64,000 nucleotides of DNA from Butyrivibrio sp. WCD3002 (GTDB lineage: Bacteria > Bacillota > Clostridia > Lachnospirales > Lachnospiraceae), in the NCBI RefSeq assembly GCF_000424265.1, contig NZ_AUJO01000001.1, forward strand, positions 248,001 to 312,000. The letters are read 5' to 3'. The translations under genes were made by a program, and so were the position numbers. The notes under the pieces are model-generated. The model made no database searches. It was not told where the DNA came from and saw nothing but the letters and a program-made list of their open reading frames with translations. Positions 51,712 through 60,162 of the stretch are shown in pieces; the first letter of the stretch is position 1, and each line of letters starts with the position of its first letter.

Positions 51712-53199
51712 ATGGTAACAAACGACAAAGGAATAGTAAGCTTTAAACACAAGATCATGGAGGAGGTATGCCGCCTCGCTTGGAATGATGAGCTCGATGA
51801 AGCACATAAGGACAAACTTGCTTATGAGATGGCTCCGGGTCCGAAGCCGGAATATCGCTGCTGTGTTTATAAGGAAAGGGAGATCGTACGTCAGAGAATA
51901 AGACTTGCATGCGGTCAGGCACCTACTTATAACGAGGGTTCTAAGAATGTGGTTCAGGTAATTGATCCTGCCTGTGATGAGTGCCCTATTTCTGCATTCT
52001 CGGTAACTGACAACTGCAGATTCTGTATAGGTAAGGCTTGCCTCAATTCATGTAAATTTGCCGCAATTCACGAAGGAGATATGCGTATGCATATCGATCC
52101 TGCCAAGTGTAAGGAATGCGGAATGTGTGCTAAGGCTTGCCCTTACGGCGCTATTGTTCATCTTGAGCGTCCCTGCCACAAGGCATGCCCTGTAGGTGCC
52201 ATCACTTATGATGAGTATGGTTACTGTAAAATCAATGAAGATAAGTGTATTCAGTGTGGCCATTGTATCCACAGCTGTCCTTTTGGAGCTATTGGTTCAA
52301 AGACTTATCTTATTCAGATAATCGAAGCAATTAAATCAGGTAAGAAGGTTATCGCTATGTGCGCCCCTGCTACTGAGGGCCAGTTTGGTGAGAACATCAC
52401 CATGGCTGCTGTACGTAATGCTCTTAAAAAGGTCGGCTTTGCCGATATGGTAGAGGTTGGTCTCGGCGGAGACATGACAGCTGCCTATGAATCAAAGGAG
52501 TGGTCAGAAGCCTATGAGCAGGGTAAGAAGATGACAACCTCATGCTGTCCTGCATTTATAAATATGCTTAAGAAGCACTTCCCGGAGCAGTTTGAGAATA
52601 ATATGTCCTCAACAGTTTCTCCAATGTGTGCTATTTCAAGATACTTAAAGGCTGAGGATCCTGATTGCCTAACTGTATTTGTGGGTCCCTGCATTGCCAA
52701 GAAGTCTGAGGCACAGGATGAAACAGTGCCGAACAATGCTGATTTCGTAGTAACTTATGGTGAGCTCAGAGCACTTATGAGATCAAAAGATGTTGAATTT
52801 GAACCCGTTGATGACACTTATCAGGAGTCTTCAATCTGGGGTAAGAGATTTGCTACAAGCGGCGGCGTTGCAAATGCTGTTATTGAGTGTATGCAGGAGA
52901 GAGGCCAGGATGTGGCTGATCTTAAGCTCCTTAGAGCAGCTGGCGGCATCGAGTGTAAAAAGGCACTTACGCTTCTTAAGATGCACAAGCTTCCCGAAGA
53001 TTTTATCGAGGGTATGGTTTGTCCCGGAGGTTGTGTCGGTGGTCCTTCCAAGCATAAGACAGAGGTTGAGATCACTAAGGCAAGAGCAAGTCTTCTTGCA
53101 AAGGCTGACGGAAGAAAGGTTCTTGAGAATCTTAAGAACTATCCTATGGATAAATTCTCGATGCATAGAGACGGCAAAAAGATCGACCTTCCGGATTGA
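51712..53199 (+). CDS. [FeFe] hydrogenase (group B-like, monomeric)
   Basis: A 495-residue iron-sulfur hydrogenase for H2 metabolism. The N-terminal part has extra Cys (CDECPISAF, CRFCIGKAC) and then two ferredoxin-type clusters (CKECGMCAKACPYG and CIQCGHCIHSCPFG). The H-cluster domain has motif L1 TSCCPAF (C278, C279), L2 GPCIAKKSE (C327) and L3 MVCPGGCVGG (C437, C441). L1 with PAF instead of PGW and L2 with GPC instead of MPC are group B traits. ATG 51712 follows ATAGGAG. Maturation genes hydEFG are not in the window. It could recycle ferredoxin electrons to H2 during fermentation. Confidence 0.93.
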   Translation: MVTNDKGIVSFKHKIMEEVCRLAWNDELDEAHKDKLAYEMAPGPKPEYRCCVYKEREIVRQRIRLACGQAPTYNEGSKNVVQVIDPACDECPISAFSVTDNCRFCIGKACLNSCKFAAIHEGDMRMHIDPAKCKECGMCAKACPYGAIVHLERPCHKACPVGAITYDEYGYCKINEDKCIQCGHCIHSCPFGAIGSKTYLIQIIEAIKSGKKVIAMCAPATEGQFGENITMAAVRNALKKVGFADMVEVGLGGDMTAAYESKEWSEAYEQGKKMTTSCCPAFINMLKKHFPEQFENNMSSTVSPMCAISRYLKAEDPDCLTVFVGPCIAKKSEAQDETVPNNADFVVTYGELRALMRSKDVEFEPVDDTYQESSIWGKRFATSGGVANAVIECMQERGQDVADLKLLRAAGGIECKKALTLLKMHKLPEDFIEGMVCPGGCVGGPSKHKTEVEITKARASLLAKADGRKVLENLKNYPMDKFSMHRDGKKIDLPD

Positions 53200-53244
53200 T
53201 AGAAATAGCGCGGTTTTGCTAGATTGACATTTTTTTATCTATTA

Positions 53245-53273
53245 TTGAGTATGCATAACGATTGATGTAAAAT
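53245..53273 (+). promoter_or_regulatory. Candidate promoter of pta
   Basis: TTGAGT (53245) and TAAAAT (53268) at a 17-base spacing, 86 bases before the pta start. A separate TTGACA at 53224 has no good -10 partner. Confidence 0.5.
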
Positions 53274-53358
53274 AATCCTCGTGTGATTTTTTGCGTGATT
53301 ATTTACAATACAGAGTTCAGGTCTATGGACCTATATTCATAATTTAGGAGGAATTAAA

Positions 53359-54342
53359 ATGTACGGTTTTGGCGAGATGATTTCAAAACTTAAAGCAAAC
53401 CCAAAGACAATAGTATTTACAGAAGGTGAAGACCCCAGAATTCTTGAGGCTTCTTCAAGACTTCTTGCCGGTAATTTTTTAAAGCCCATTCTTCTTGGTA
53501 ATCCTGATGTTATCAACAGAGCTGCTGAGGAAGAGGGATACAATATCAGAGGTGCAGTTATAATCGATCCTGCAAACTACGAGGATTTCGACGCTATGGT
53601 AGACGAGTTTGTTGAGCTTCGTAAGAGCAAGGGAATGACACCCGAGCAGGCAAGAGAGATTCTTTCTCATGCCAACTACTTCGGAACAATGCTTGTTAAG
53701 ATGAAGAAGGCTGACTGTCTTCTTGGCGGTGCTACCTATTCAACTGCTGATACAGTTCGTCCTGCACTTCAGATTATCAAGACTAAGCCCGGTAACAGCG
53801 TAGTTTCTTCCTGCTTCATACTAGTTCGTCCTTCAGCAATCGGCGACAATGAAGTAATAGCTATGGGCGACTGTGCTATCAACATTGATCCTACAGAGGA
53901 TGAGCTTGTTGAGATTTGTAAGGAAACTGTAGATTGTGCTAAGGCGTTCGGTGTTGATCCTAAGGTTGCATTCCTTTCATTCTCAACTAAGGGATCTGCA
54001 AAGAGTCCTTCAGTAACAAAGATGCAGAATGCTACAAAGAAGGCACAGGAGAAATATCCTGAGATTCCCATCGACGGAGAGCTTCAGTTTGATGCTGCAG
54101 TTTCACCCAGAGTTGCAAGAAACAAGACACCGGATTCACCTGTTGCAGGACATGCAAATACATTTATTTTCCCGAACATCGATGCAGGTAACATCGGTTA
54201 CAAGATTGCTCAGCGTATGGGCAACTTCGAAGCATACGGTCCTATTCTTCTTGGACTTAATGCTCAGATCAACGATCTTTCAAGAGGCTGCAACGCTATA
54301 GAGGTTTATTCTATGGCTATCATCACAGCGTCTCTTGCATAA
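53359..54342 (+). CDS. pta: Phosphate acetyltransferase
   Basis: Interconverts acetyl-CoA and acetyl phosphate in the acetate/ATP-generating branch of fermentation. The 327 residues match the short clostridial form: IVFTEGEDPRILEASSRLL at the start, DCLLGGATYSTADTVRPALQI, and a C terminus with NTFIFPNIDAGNIGYK and GPILLGLNAQINDLSRGC. ATG 53359 has TTTAGGAGGA upstream. An acetate kinase gene is expected next in many clostridia but is absent here; hslO follows instead. Confidence 0.95.
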   Translation: MYGFGEMISKLKANPKTIVFTEGEDPRILEASSRLLAGNFLKPILLGNPDVINRAAEEEGYNIRGAVIIDPANYEDFDAMVDEFVELRKSKGMTPEQAREILSHANYFGTMLVKMKKADCLLGGATYSTADTVRPALQIIKTKPGNSVVSSCFILVRPSAIGDNEVIAMGDCAINIDPTEDELVEICKETVDCAKAFGVDPKVAFLSFSTKGSAKSPSVTKMQNATKKAQEKYPEIPIDGELQFDAAVSPRVARNKTPDSPVAGHANTFIFPNIDAGNIGYKIAQRMGNFEAYGPILLGLNAQINDLSRGCNAIEVYSMAIITASLA

Positions 54343-54356
54343 ATGATACAAGCGTT

Positions 54357-54390
54357 ACCGGCTTATTCACAGGAATAGGCCGGTTTTTTA
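54357..54390 (+). terminator. Rho-independent terminator after pta
   Basis: ACCGGC pairs with GCCGGT and ATTC with GAAT in a two-step stem, followed by TTTTTT. Confidence 0.85.
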
Positions 54391-54449
54391 TCTTATAGCT
54401 CGTGTGAGGATTTCTCAATCGAAGTCCTGTTTTAGTTTAGGAGACATCT

Positions 54450-55334
54450 ATGGAATATAAAGACTACATGGTGCGTGCCACAGCAGGTAATGCACTGATC
54501 AGAGCTTTTGCTGTAACATCAAGAAATCTTGTTGAGGAAGCAAGAAAAATTCACTCACTTAGCCCTATTTGTGCGGCTGCTCTCGGAAGACTTATGAGCG
54601 GAGCCCTGATGATGGGTGATATGTTAAAGGGTGAGAAGGATGCACTTACAATTACCGTCGACGGAGATGGTCCTATCGGAGGACTTCTTGTTACAGTAAA
54701 TAACAAGGGACAGGTAAAGGGCTATGTTAAGAATAATGCAGTAGTTCTTCCCAACAATGCAGAAGGGCATCTCAATGTAGGCGGAGCAGTAGGTAACGGA
54801 ACGCTTACTGTTACCAGAGACCTTGGTCTTAAGGATCCTTATGTTGGAACAATTTCACTTTACTCAGGCGAGATAGCAGATGATCTTACCTGCTATTTTG
54901 TTGAATCTGAGCAGATCCCTTCATCGGTAGGACTTGGAGTTCTTGTAAACAAGGATCTTAGCATCATGGAAGCCGGCGGCTTTATAGTTCAGCTTATGCC
55001 AGATGCCACAGAGGAAGTAATTTCAAAGCTTGAAAGCAACATTCAGGGAATGCCTACGGTTACAGATATTCTAAGAGAAGGCAAGACTCCTGAAGATCTT
55101 CTTGCAATGGCCCTTGACGGACTTTCAATGGAGATTACCGATAACAGACCTGTTGAATATCACTGCGGTTGTGATAAGGACAGAGTGGAAAGAGCACTTG
55201 TTCTTCTTGGAAAAAAAGAATTGCAGAGTCTCATAGACGATGATGAAGATATTGAGATAAAGTGTCAGTTCTGCGGTACGGCGTATAGCTTTACACCCAT
55301 AGAACTTAAGGAACTTATGCTTAGAGCAAAATAA
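54450..55334 (+). CDS. hslO: Redox-regulated chaperone Hsp33
   Basis: A 294-residue holdase that protects proteins under oxidative stress. It opens DYMVRATAGNALIRAFAVTSRNLVEEAR, in parts, and the redox switch is intact: C239-G-C241 and C272-QF-C275, which bind Zn when reduced. ATG 54450 follows TTTAGGAGACATCT. It stands between two terminators, so it is a single-gene unit. In an anaerobe it fits oxygen-exposure defence. Confidence 0.95.
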   Translation: MEYKDYMVRATAGNALIRAFAVTSRNLVEEARKIHSLSPICAAALGRLMSGALMMGDMLKGEKDALTITVDGDGPIGGLLVTVNNKGQVKGYVKNNAVVLPNNAEGHLNVGGAVGNGTLTVTRDLGLKDPYVGTISLYSGEIADDLTCYFVESEQIPSSVGLGVLVNKDLSIMEAGGFIVQLMPDATEEVISKLESNIQGMPTVTDILREGKTPEDLLAMALDGLSMEITDNRPVEYHCGCDKDRVERALVLLGKKELQSLIDDDEDIEIKCQFCGTAYSFTPIELKELMLRAK

Positions 55335-55340
55335 AAATAT

Positions 55341-55387
55341 GACCTTCCGGACAGCAACTGATTTGCTGAATGGAAGGTCTTTTGTTT
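55341..55387 (+). terminator. Terminator after hslO
   Basis: GACCTTCC (55341) pairs with GGAAGGTC (55372-55379), with an inner CAGCAA/TTGCTG stem; tail TTTTG. Confidence 0.8.
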
Positions 55388-55437
55388 CTCTTAGAATTGT
55401 TTGTTTATGTAATTAAAAGTAGTGTAATATGATGCTT

Positions 55438-56049
55438 TTAATGAAAGAGTACTCTGTCAAGACGCTTTTTTAATTCGGGTCCTACTATTGCAACTATAGC
55501 AATCTTGAGAATGCTTGTGGGAATGAAAGGTATTACGCAGGCTGCCAACGAATATGCAAGGTCGGCCTTTGCGATTATCATGAACCATACTGTTCCAAAT
55601 GCATAATTGATTACGGCACCTATTATAAGGGCGGCAGTCAATGTGACATAGTAGAGAGCAGGCTTAGAAGATGATGTGCGCATCTTTATTCCAAGCTTAT
55701 GACCAAGACCTGCAGTGTAGGACAGAACAGGGAAAGAAATAAGAAATCCGCCTGTCATACCAAGAAGTATGCCAAGACCACCCTGAAACGAAGCAAATAC
55801 CGGAATTCCTACAGCTCCCATGAGAAGATAAAGCAGGGTAGCGATGGTTCCTTTTTTTCTGCCTATTACAATTCCGGCAAGTGGAATGATCAAAGTCTGC
55901 AGTGTCATGGGAACACCGGAAGGCATTGGAATTGAAATCTGTGCAAGCACTGCCATGATTGCAGCAAATGCTGCAATCTCACAAATATCTACGGTGGTCA
56001 GCTTCCCTTTTGTTAATTCATTGTCCGAGTAATTCTTTTCTTTAGTCAT
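55438..56049 (-). CDS. bioY: Biotin ECF transporter substrate-binding component BioY
   Basis: A 203-residue membrane protein with about six helices and the BioY signature QISIPMPSGVPMTLQTL, followed by LLMGAVGIPVFASFQGG. It binds biotin and works with shared ECF EcfA/EcfT subunits encoded elsewhere. Two adjacent ATG codons (56052, 56049) follow AAAAGGAG; the second has the better spacing (7 bases). The upstream ATG at 56070 would cover the site. I found no convincing BirA-type inverted repeat next to the start. Confidence 0.92.
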   Translation of the reverse strand: MTKEKNYSDNELTKGKLTTVDICEIAAFAAIMAVLAQISIPMPSGVPMTLQTLIIPLAGIVIGRKKGTIATLLYLLMGAVGIPVFASFQGGLGILLGMTGGFLISFPVLSYTAGLGHKLGIKMRTSSSKPALYYVTLTAALIIGAVINYAFGTVWFMIIAKADLAYSLAACVIPFIPTSILKIAIVAIVGPELKKRLDRVLFH

Positions 56050-56070
56050 CATTTGTCTCCTTTTAAACAT

Positions 56071-56420
56071 AGGCAGGTTATCAAAAATTATTCAAGTTAC
56101 TGTAAACCGTAAAAATTGTGTGTAAATATAGAACAATTATCAAATTATAGTAACAAATACCTGTCTGCATTATTGAGTTTATTGTTTATTGTTTATCATG
56201 TCAACTACAATTTGATATTTGTATTTGAATTGAAGACACACTAAATATGGGCATGAATTATGATTAGATACAATATATTTGAGGGAAAATGGTTATTTGT
56301 CACACTTTGTATAATAATTCACAAAATTTAAATGAATTGTACAGTATATTCTGAATAATGAGATAACTAGCTATAAAAGTGTAAATTATCTAAAATATAT
56401 ATTAATTAAGCGGAAATGTG
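56071..56420. other. AT-rich intergenic stretch between bioY and the RNA candidate
   Basis: About 350 bases, very AT-rich, without a coding frame of useful length. It should hold the bioY promoter on the minus strand. I see GGTTATC (56086) and TGTAAACC (56103) as a loose inverted repeat, but no clear regulatory motif. Confidence 0.5.
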
Positions 56421-56449
56421 TTGACAATTTAAAGCAATATTGATATCAT
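56421..56449 (+). promoter_or_regulatory. Strong promoter of the RNA candidate
   Basis: TTGACA (56421) and TATCAT (56444) at a 17-base spacing. The start is expected near 56456. Confidence 0.75.
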
Positions 56450-56455
56450 CATAAT

Positions 56456-56795
56456 TACCAAAAAGAAAGCGGATGGAAACAAAAGTAGCAAAGGTAGCGA
56501 GTGCTTTACCGGAGCGAGGATAAGAGGTTTCCTCTGTTTTGAGGAACAGGGCGCGATGAGGCGGCGCGTGCTTCACCAATTCAAGTCAGTGTTCCCTTAT
56601 TTTTCTAACGAATCGTGGTACCACAGGAACGGCGAGTAATTCGGATGCCGGTGGTAGACAGAGATCAGGTGCGCAACTGGTTTCGGTGATGAAGGATTCG
56701 AGAAAATAAAATAATTCTACAAAGGAGAACAGTCCATTGGAAATTCAGAACTAAAGGGCGTCGATCAATTGAAGGTCGACGCCCTGATTCTTTGT
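56456..56795 (+). ncRNA. Structured non-coding RNA or leader of unknown class
   Basis: An about 330-base unit between its own promoter and a terminator, with no long coding frame. Hairpins: GGTA/TACC (about 56493-56510), AGAGG-TTT-CCTCT (about 56523-56535), and GGAACA pairing with TGTTCC across a GC-rich arm (about 56543-56595). A compact domain near 56610-56700 is closed by CGAATC and GATTCG; inside it TACCAC pairs with GTGGTA and CGGC with GCCG. It ends with AAAGGAG at 56721, a five-codon frame from TTG 56737 to TAA 56754, and the terminator. It does not fit RNase P RNA, tmRNA, SRP RNA or T-box leaders as I know them. topA has a separate promoter downstream. Confidence 0.55.
56737..56754 (+). 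other. Possible five-codon leader peptide
   Basis: TTG GAA ATT CAG AAC TAA with AAAGGAG nine bases before it, ending directly before the terminator stem. It may be a leader peptide, a remnant gene start or chance. Confidence 0.25.
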
Positions 56796-56803
56796 TCTTT
56801 TTT
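56755..56803 (+). terminator. Terminator of the RNA candidate
   Basis: AGGGCGTCGA (56755) pairs perfectly with TCGACGCCCT (56776-56785), with GATC/GGTC extending the stem. The T-rich tail is delayed (CTTTGTTCTTTTTT). Confidence 0.75.
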
Positions 56804-56834
56804 AATCTATTGTAAATATGTAGAAAAAACATAG

Positions 56835-56863
56835 TTGCACTTACAAAAAATTTAGTGTATATT
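56835..56863 (+). promoter_or_regulatory. Promoter of topA
   Basis: TTGCAC (56835) and TATATT (56858) at a 17-base spacing, downstream of the terminator, so topA does not depend on the RNA upstream. Confidence 0.7.
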
Positions 56864-56925
56864 ACGAAACTATGAAACGGAAAAAACGAGTTTCTACTAT
56901 TATATAAAAGAACGAGGGGCATTAA

Positions 56926-59013
56926 ATGGCAACAAAGAAGAAAAAACTGCTTATTGTGGAGTCTCCCACTAAGGTAAAGGCTATCAAAAAGTTCCTGGGT
57001 AATGGCTATGAAGTTGCAGCCAGCAACGGTCATGTCAGAGATCTTCCCAGAAGTCAGATGGGTATCGATGTAGATAACGGATTCGAGCCCAAATATATCA
57101 CTATAAGAGGAAAAGGTGACGTTCTTGCTTCTCTTAGAAAGGCAGCTAAGAACGCTGAGCATATATATCTTGCAACTGACCCTGACCGCGAAGGTGAGGC
57201 TATTTCCTGGCATCTTATGACAGCGCTTAAGTTAGAGGATGCTAAGGAGCGTTTTTCGCGTGTAACCTTCAATGAAATCACACAGTCTGCTGTAAAGGAG
57301 GCTATGAAGCATCCAAGGGACATCGATATGAATCTTGTTGATGCACAGCAGGCAAGACGTGTTCTTGACAGAATGGTGGGTTATGAGATTTCTCCGCTTC
57401 TTTGGGATAAGATCAAGAGAGGCTTAAGTGCAGGACGCGTTCAGTCTGTTGCGCTCAGAATTATCTGTGACAGAGAGGATGAGATCAATTCTTTTATTCC
57501 TCAGGAATATTGGACATTGGATGCTGCTCTTAAGGTAAAAGGTGAGAAGAAACCTATAGTAGCCCGTTATTATGGAAAGAACGGCAAAAAGGTAGATATA
57601 GCTTCAAAAGATGAGCTTAATGCTATACTCAAGGAATTAGAGGGTAAGAAATTCAAGATTTCAGAGATCAAGAAGGGTGAGAGAGTAAAGAAGGCACCGC
57701 TTCCTTTTACTACATCAACTCTTCAGCAGGAAGCTTCCAAAGCACTTAATTTTTCAACTCAGAAGACAATGCGTACAGCGCAGCAGCTTTATGAAGGAAT
57801 CGATATGGGTAAGGCCGGAACAGTAGGTCTTATTACATACCTTCGTACAGATTCAACCAGAGTATCTGAAGAAGCCCAGGCAGCTGCACAGAAATATATT
57901 GTAGATGCTTTTGGTGAAGAATATCTTGCTGAGAAAATCGCAGGCGGCAAGAATACTGCTAAAATTCAGGATGCACATGAAGCAATCCGCCCTACAGATG
58001 TAAATAATACACCTGTTGCGGTTAAAGAGTTCCTTTCAAGGGATCAGTTCAGACTTTATCAGCTTATCTGGCGCAGATTCATGGCCAGCAGAATGGCTGC
58101 AGCAAAATATGAAACCACATCTGTTAAGATCGATGCAGGTGAGCACAGATTTACCGTTGCCGCATCAAGAACAGTCTTCGACGGATTTATGAACGTTTAT
58201 ACCGATGAAGACGATCAGATTGAGAAAAATACTCTTGCAAAGAGAATAGATGAGAATTCTGAGCTTGTTCTTGAGGAGTTTGAAGAGAAGCAGCACTTTA
58301 CACAGCCTGCTCCTCATTATACAGAGGCTTCTCTTGTTCATGATCTGGAGGCTCTTGGTATCGGCAGACCCAGTACTTATGCGCCTACAATTACAACAAT
58401 TCTTGCAAGACACTATATTACAAAGGAAAATCGTAATCTCTATGTAACAGAGCTTGGTGAAGCAGTTAACAGAATGATGAATGATGCATTCCCTCAGATT
58501 GTTGACGTTACCTTCACATCTACCATGGAGACACTTCTTGACGGTGTGGCAGAGGGAAGTGTTAAGTGGAAGACTATTGTTGAGAATTTCTATCCGGATC
58601 TGCAGAATGCAGTAGAGAAGGCTGAGAAGGAAATTGCCAAGGTTGAGATTCAGGATGAGATTTCCGATGTTGTATGCGAAAACTGTGGCAGAAACATGGT
58701 TATCAAATACGGTCCTCATGGAAAATTCCTGGCTTGCCCCGGATTCCCTGAGTGCAGAAACACCAAGCCTTATTATGAGAAAACCGGTGTTATGTGCCCT
58801 AAGTGCGGAAAGGATATTGTTCTTAAGAGAACAAGAAAAGGAAGACTTTACTACGGTTGTATCGATAATCCGGATTGTGATTTCATGGTATGGCAGAAGC
58901 CTTCAGCTAAGCCTTGTCCCAGATGCGGAGGCCTTATGCTGATAAAGAATAATAAGCTTGTCTGCAATGATCCTGAGTGCGGATATATCGGAGATAAGGA
59001 TACAGAAGAGTAA
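56926..59013 (+). CDS. topA: DNA topoisomerase I
   Basis: Relaxes negative supercoils. The 695 residues are normal for Firmicutes TopA. The N-terminal Toprim domain starts KKLLIVESPTKVKAIKKFLG and has ATDPDREGEAISWH with the acidic metal residues. The active-site Tyr is Y305 in GLITYLRTDSTRVS. Zn-ribbon domains at the C terminus carry C-x-x-C pairs (VVCENCGRNM, VMCPKCGKD, PCPRCGGLM). ATG 56926 follows ACGAGGGGC. codY is next, a common Lachnospiraceae order. Confidence 0.97.
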   Translation: MATKKKKLLIVESPTKVKAIKKFLGNGYEVAASNGHVRDLPRSQMGIDVDNGFEPKYITIRGKGDVLASLRKAAKNAEHIYLATDPDREGEAISWHLMTALKLEDAKERFSRVTFNEITQSAVKEAMKHPRDIDMNLVDAQQARRVLDRMVGYEISPLLWDKIKRGLSAGRVQSVALRIICDREDEINSFIPQEYWTLDAALKVKGEKKPIVARYYGKNGKKVDIASKDELNAILKELEGKKFKISEIKKGERVKKAPLPFTTSTLQQEASKALNFSTQKTMRTAQQLYEGIDMGKAGTVGLITYLRTDSTRVSEEAQAAAQKYIVDAFGEEYLAEKIAGGKNTAKIQDAHEAIRPTDVNNTPVAVKEFLSRDQFRLYQLIWRRFMASRMAAAKYETTSVKIDAGEHRFTVAASRTVFDGFMNVYTDEDDQIEKNTLAKRIDENSELVLEEFEEKQHFTQPAPHYTEASLVHDLEALGIGRPSTYAPTITTILARHYITKENRNLYVTELGEAVNRMMNDAFPQIVDVTFTSTMETLLDGVAEGSVKWKTIVENFYPDLQNAVEKAEKEIAKVEIQDEISDVVCENCGRNMVIKYGPHGKFLACPGFPECRNTKPYYEKTGVMCPKCGKDIVLKRTRKGRLYYGCIDNPDCDFMVWQKPSAKPCPRCGGLMLIKNNKLVCNDPECGYIGDKDTEE

Positions 59014-59061
59014 ATTTTTAAACAATTTATTTAATTTTAATAAAATATTCGACAAATTACT

Positions 59062-59090
59062 TTGAAGTTGTTCAATATGTATGTTACAAT
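59062..59090 (+). promoter_or_regulatory. Promoter of codY
   Basis: TTGAAG (59062) and TACAAT (59085) at a 17-base spacing. Confidence 0.65.
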
Positions 59091-59154
59091 CGCATTAGTT
59101 GTAGAAGATTTATGCAAAACGTCTAGCATTTTCTGAAAAAAAGGAGCGATTCCA

Positions 59155-59934
59155 ATGAGTAGCGTACAGCTTTTGGATAAAACGAGAAAAATCGGGAAAT
59201 TACTACATAACAGTAATTCCGGCAAGGTGGTTTTTAACGATATCTGCACTGTGCTGTGTGACATTCTTAATTCCAACATGCTTGTTATAAGCAGGAAGGG
59301 AAAAGTGCTTGGTATCGGTGAGACTTCTTCCGTCGATTCTCTTGGCGGCCTGATTGTTGATGATGTCGGCAGCTTTATCGATCCGATGCTTAATGAAAGG
59401 CTCCTTACAGTCCTTTCGACTAAGGAAAATGTTAACCTCGAGACCCTTGGCTTCGAGGGTGATGTTATGAGAAAATACCAGGCAATCATCACTCCTATTG
59501 AGATTGCAGGAGAGAGGCTTGGTACGCTTTTCATCTACAAGTGTAATGAACCCTATGATATTGATGACATAATTTTGTGTGAATATGGCACAACTGTTGT
59601 AGGTCTAGAGATGCTGAGAGCTGTTAATGAAGAGAATGCTGAAGAGAGCCGAAAGCTTGCGGTTGTTAAATCAGCTATAAGCACCCTTTCCTTCTCTGAG
59701 ATGGAAGCGATAATTCATATTTTTGATGAGCTTGACGGAATGGAAGGAGTACTTGTTGCCAGCAAGATAGCTGACAGAGTCGGTATCACCAGAAGCGTAA
59801 TTGTTAATGCTCTGAGAAAGTTTGAGAGTGCAGGCGTCATTGAATCAAGATCTTCAGGTATGAAGGGTACATATATCAAAGTATTGAATGACGTTGTATT
59901 TGATGAGATTAAAAAGCTTAAAGCGCAGATGTAA
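59155..59934 (+). CDS. codY: GTP-sensing global regulator CodY
   Basis: Represses nutrient-uptake, catabolic and often motility genes when GTP and branched-chain amino acids are high. The 259 residues match the family: an N-terminal GAF domain (SVQLLDKTRKIGKLLHNSNS, then DILNSNMLVISRKGKVLGIG) and a C-terminal winged HTH (ASKIADRVGITRSVIVNALR, FESAGVIESRSSGMKGTYIK). ATG 59155 follows AAAAAAGGAGCG. It lies between topA and the flagellar operon, with a terminator at 59985. Confidence 0.96.
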   Translation: MSSVQLLDKTRKIGKLLHNSNSGKVVFNDICTVLCDILNSNMLVISRKGKVLGIGETSSVDSLGGLIVDDVGSFIDPMLNERLLTVLSTKENVNLETLGFEGDVMRKYQAIITPIEIAGERLGTLFIYKCNEPYDIDDIILCEYGTTVVGLEMLRAVNEENAEESRKLAVVKSAISTLSFSEMEAIIHIFDELDGMEGVLVASKIADRVGITRSVIVNALRKFESAGVIESRSSGMKGTYIKVLNDVVFDEIKKLKAQM

Positions 59935-59959
59935 TAAAATGCGCATGCCTGGCCGATAT
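59935..59959 (+). promoter_or_regulatory. Weak sigma-28-like element
   Basis: TAAA (59935) and GCCGATAT (59952) resemble a flagellar sigma factor promoter, but the spacer is 13 instead of about 15 bases and a terminator follows at once. Confidence 0.25.
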
Positions 59960-59984
59960 ATTATAGACAGGAAGTAATGTGATG

Positions 59985-60016
59985 AAGGGATTTATCTTTT
60001 TGGTAAATCCCTTTTG
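59985..60016 (+). terminator. Terminator after codY
   Basis: AAGGGATTTA pairs with TAAATCCCTT around a T-rich loop, with tail TTGTGTTATTTTG. Confidence 0.8.
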
Positions 60017-60096
60017 TGTTATTTTGATTTTTACTAATACTAGTATGATGTTCATATAAAAAACACAATATAAGGTGTATTTTTTGTCAATACATC

Positions 60097-60125
60097 TTGT
60101 AATTTGAACAAAATGAACGTAATAT
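60097..60125 (+). promoter_or_regulatory. Promoter of the flagellar operon
   Basis: TTGTAA (60097) and TAATAT (60120) at a 17-base spacing, 38 bases before flgB; this looks like a sigma-A type promoter. Confidence 0.55.
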
Positions 60126-60162
60126 GTAGATAGGGTCAAAAGGCGAACAGGGGGATTTTTTT

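Noticed and set aside
56086-56112. BirA operator upstream of bioY
   Set aside because: GGTTATC and TGTAAACC are in the wrong relative orientation and too imperfect for a BirA site.
56600-56640. T-box leader
   Set aside because: GTGGTACCAC resembles the T-box core, but the flanks do not match, no stem I motifs are seen, TACCAC pairs downstream instead, and topA is not a T-box target.
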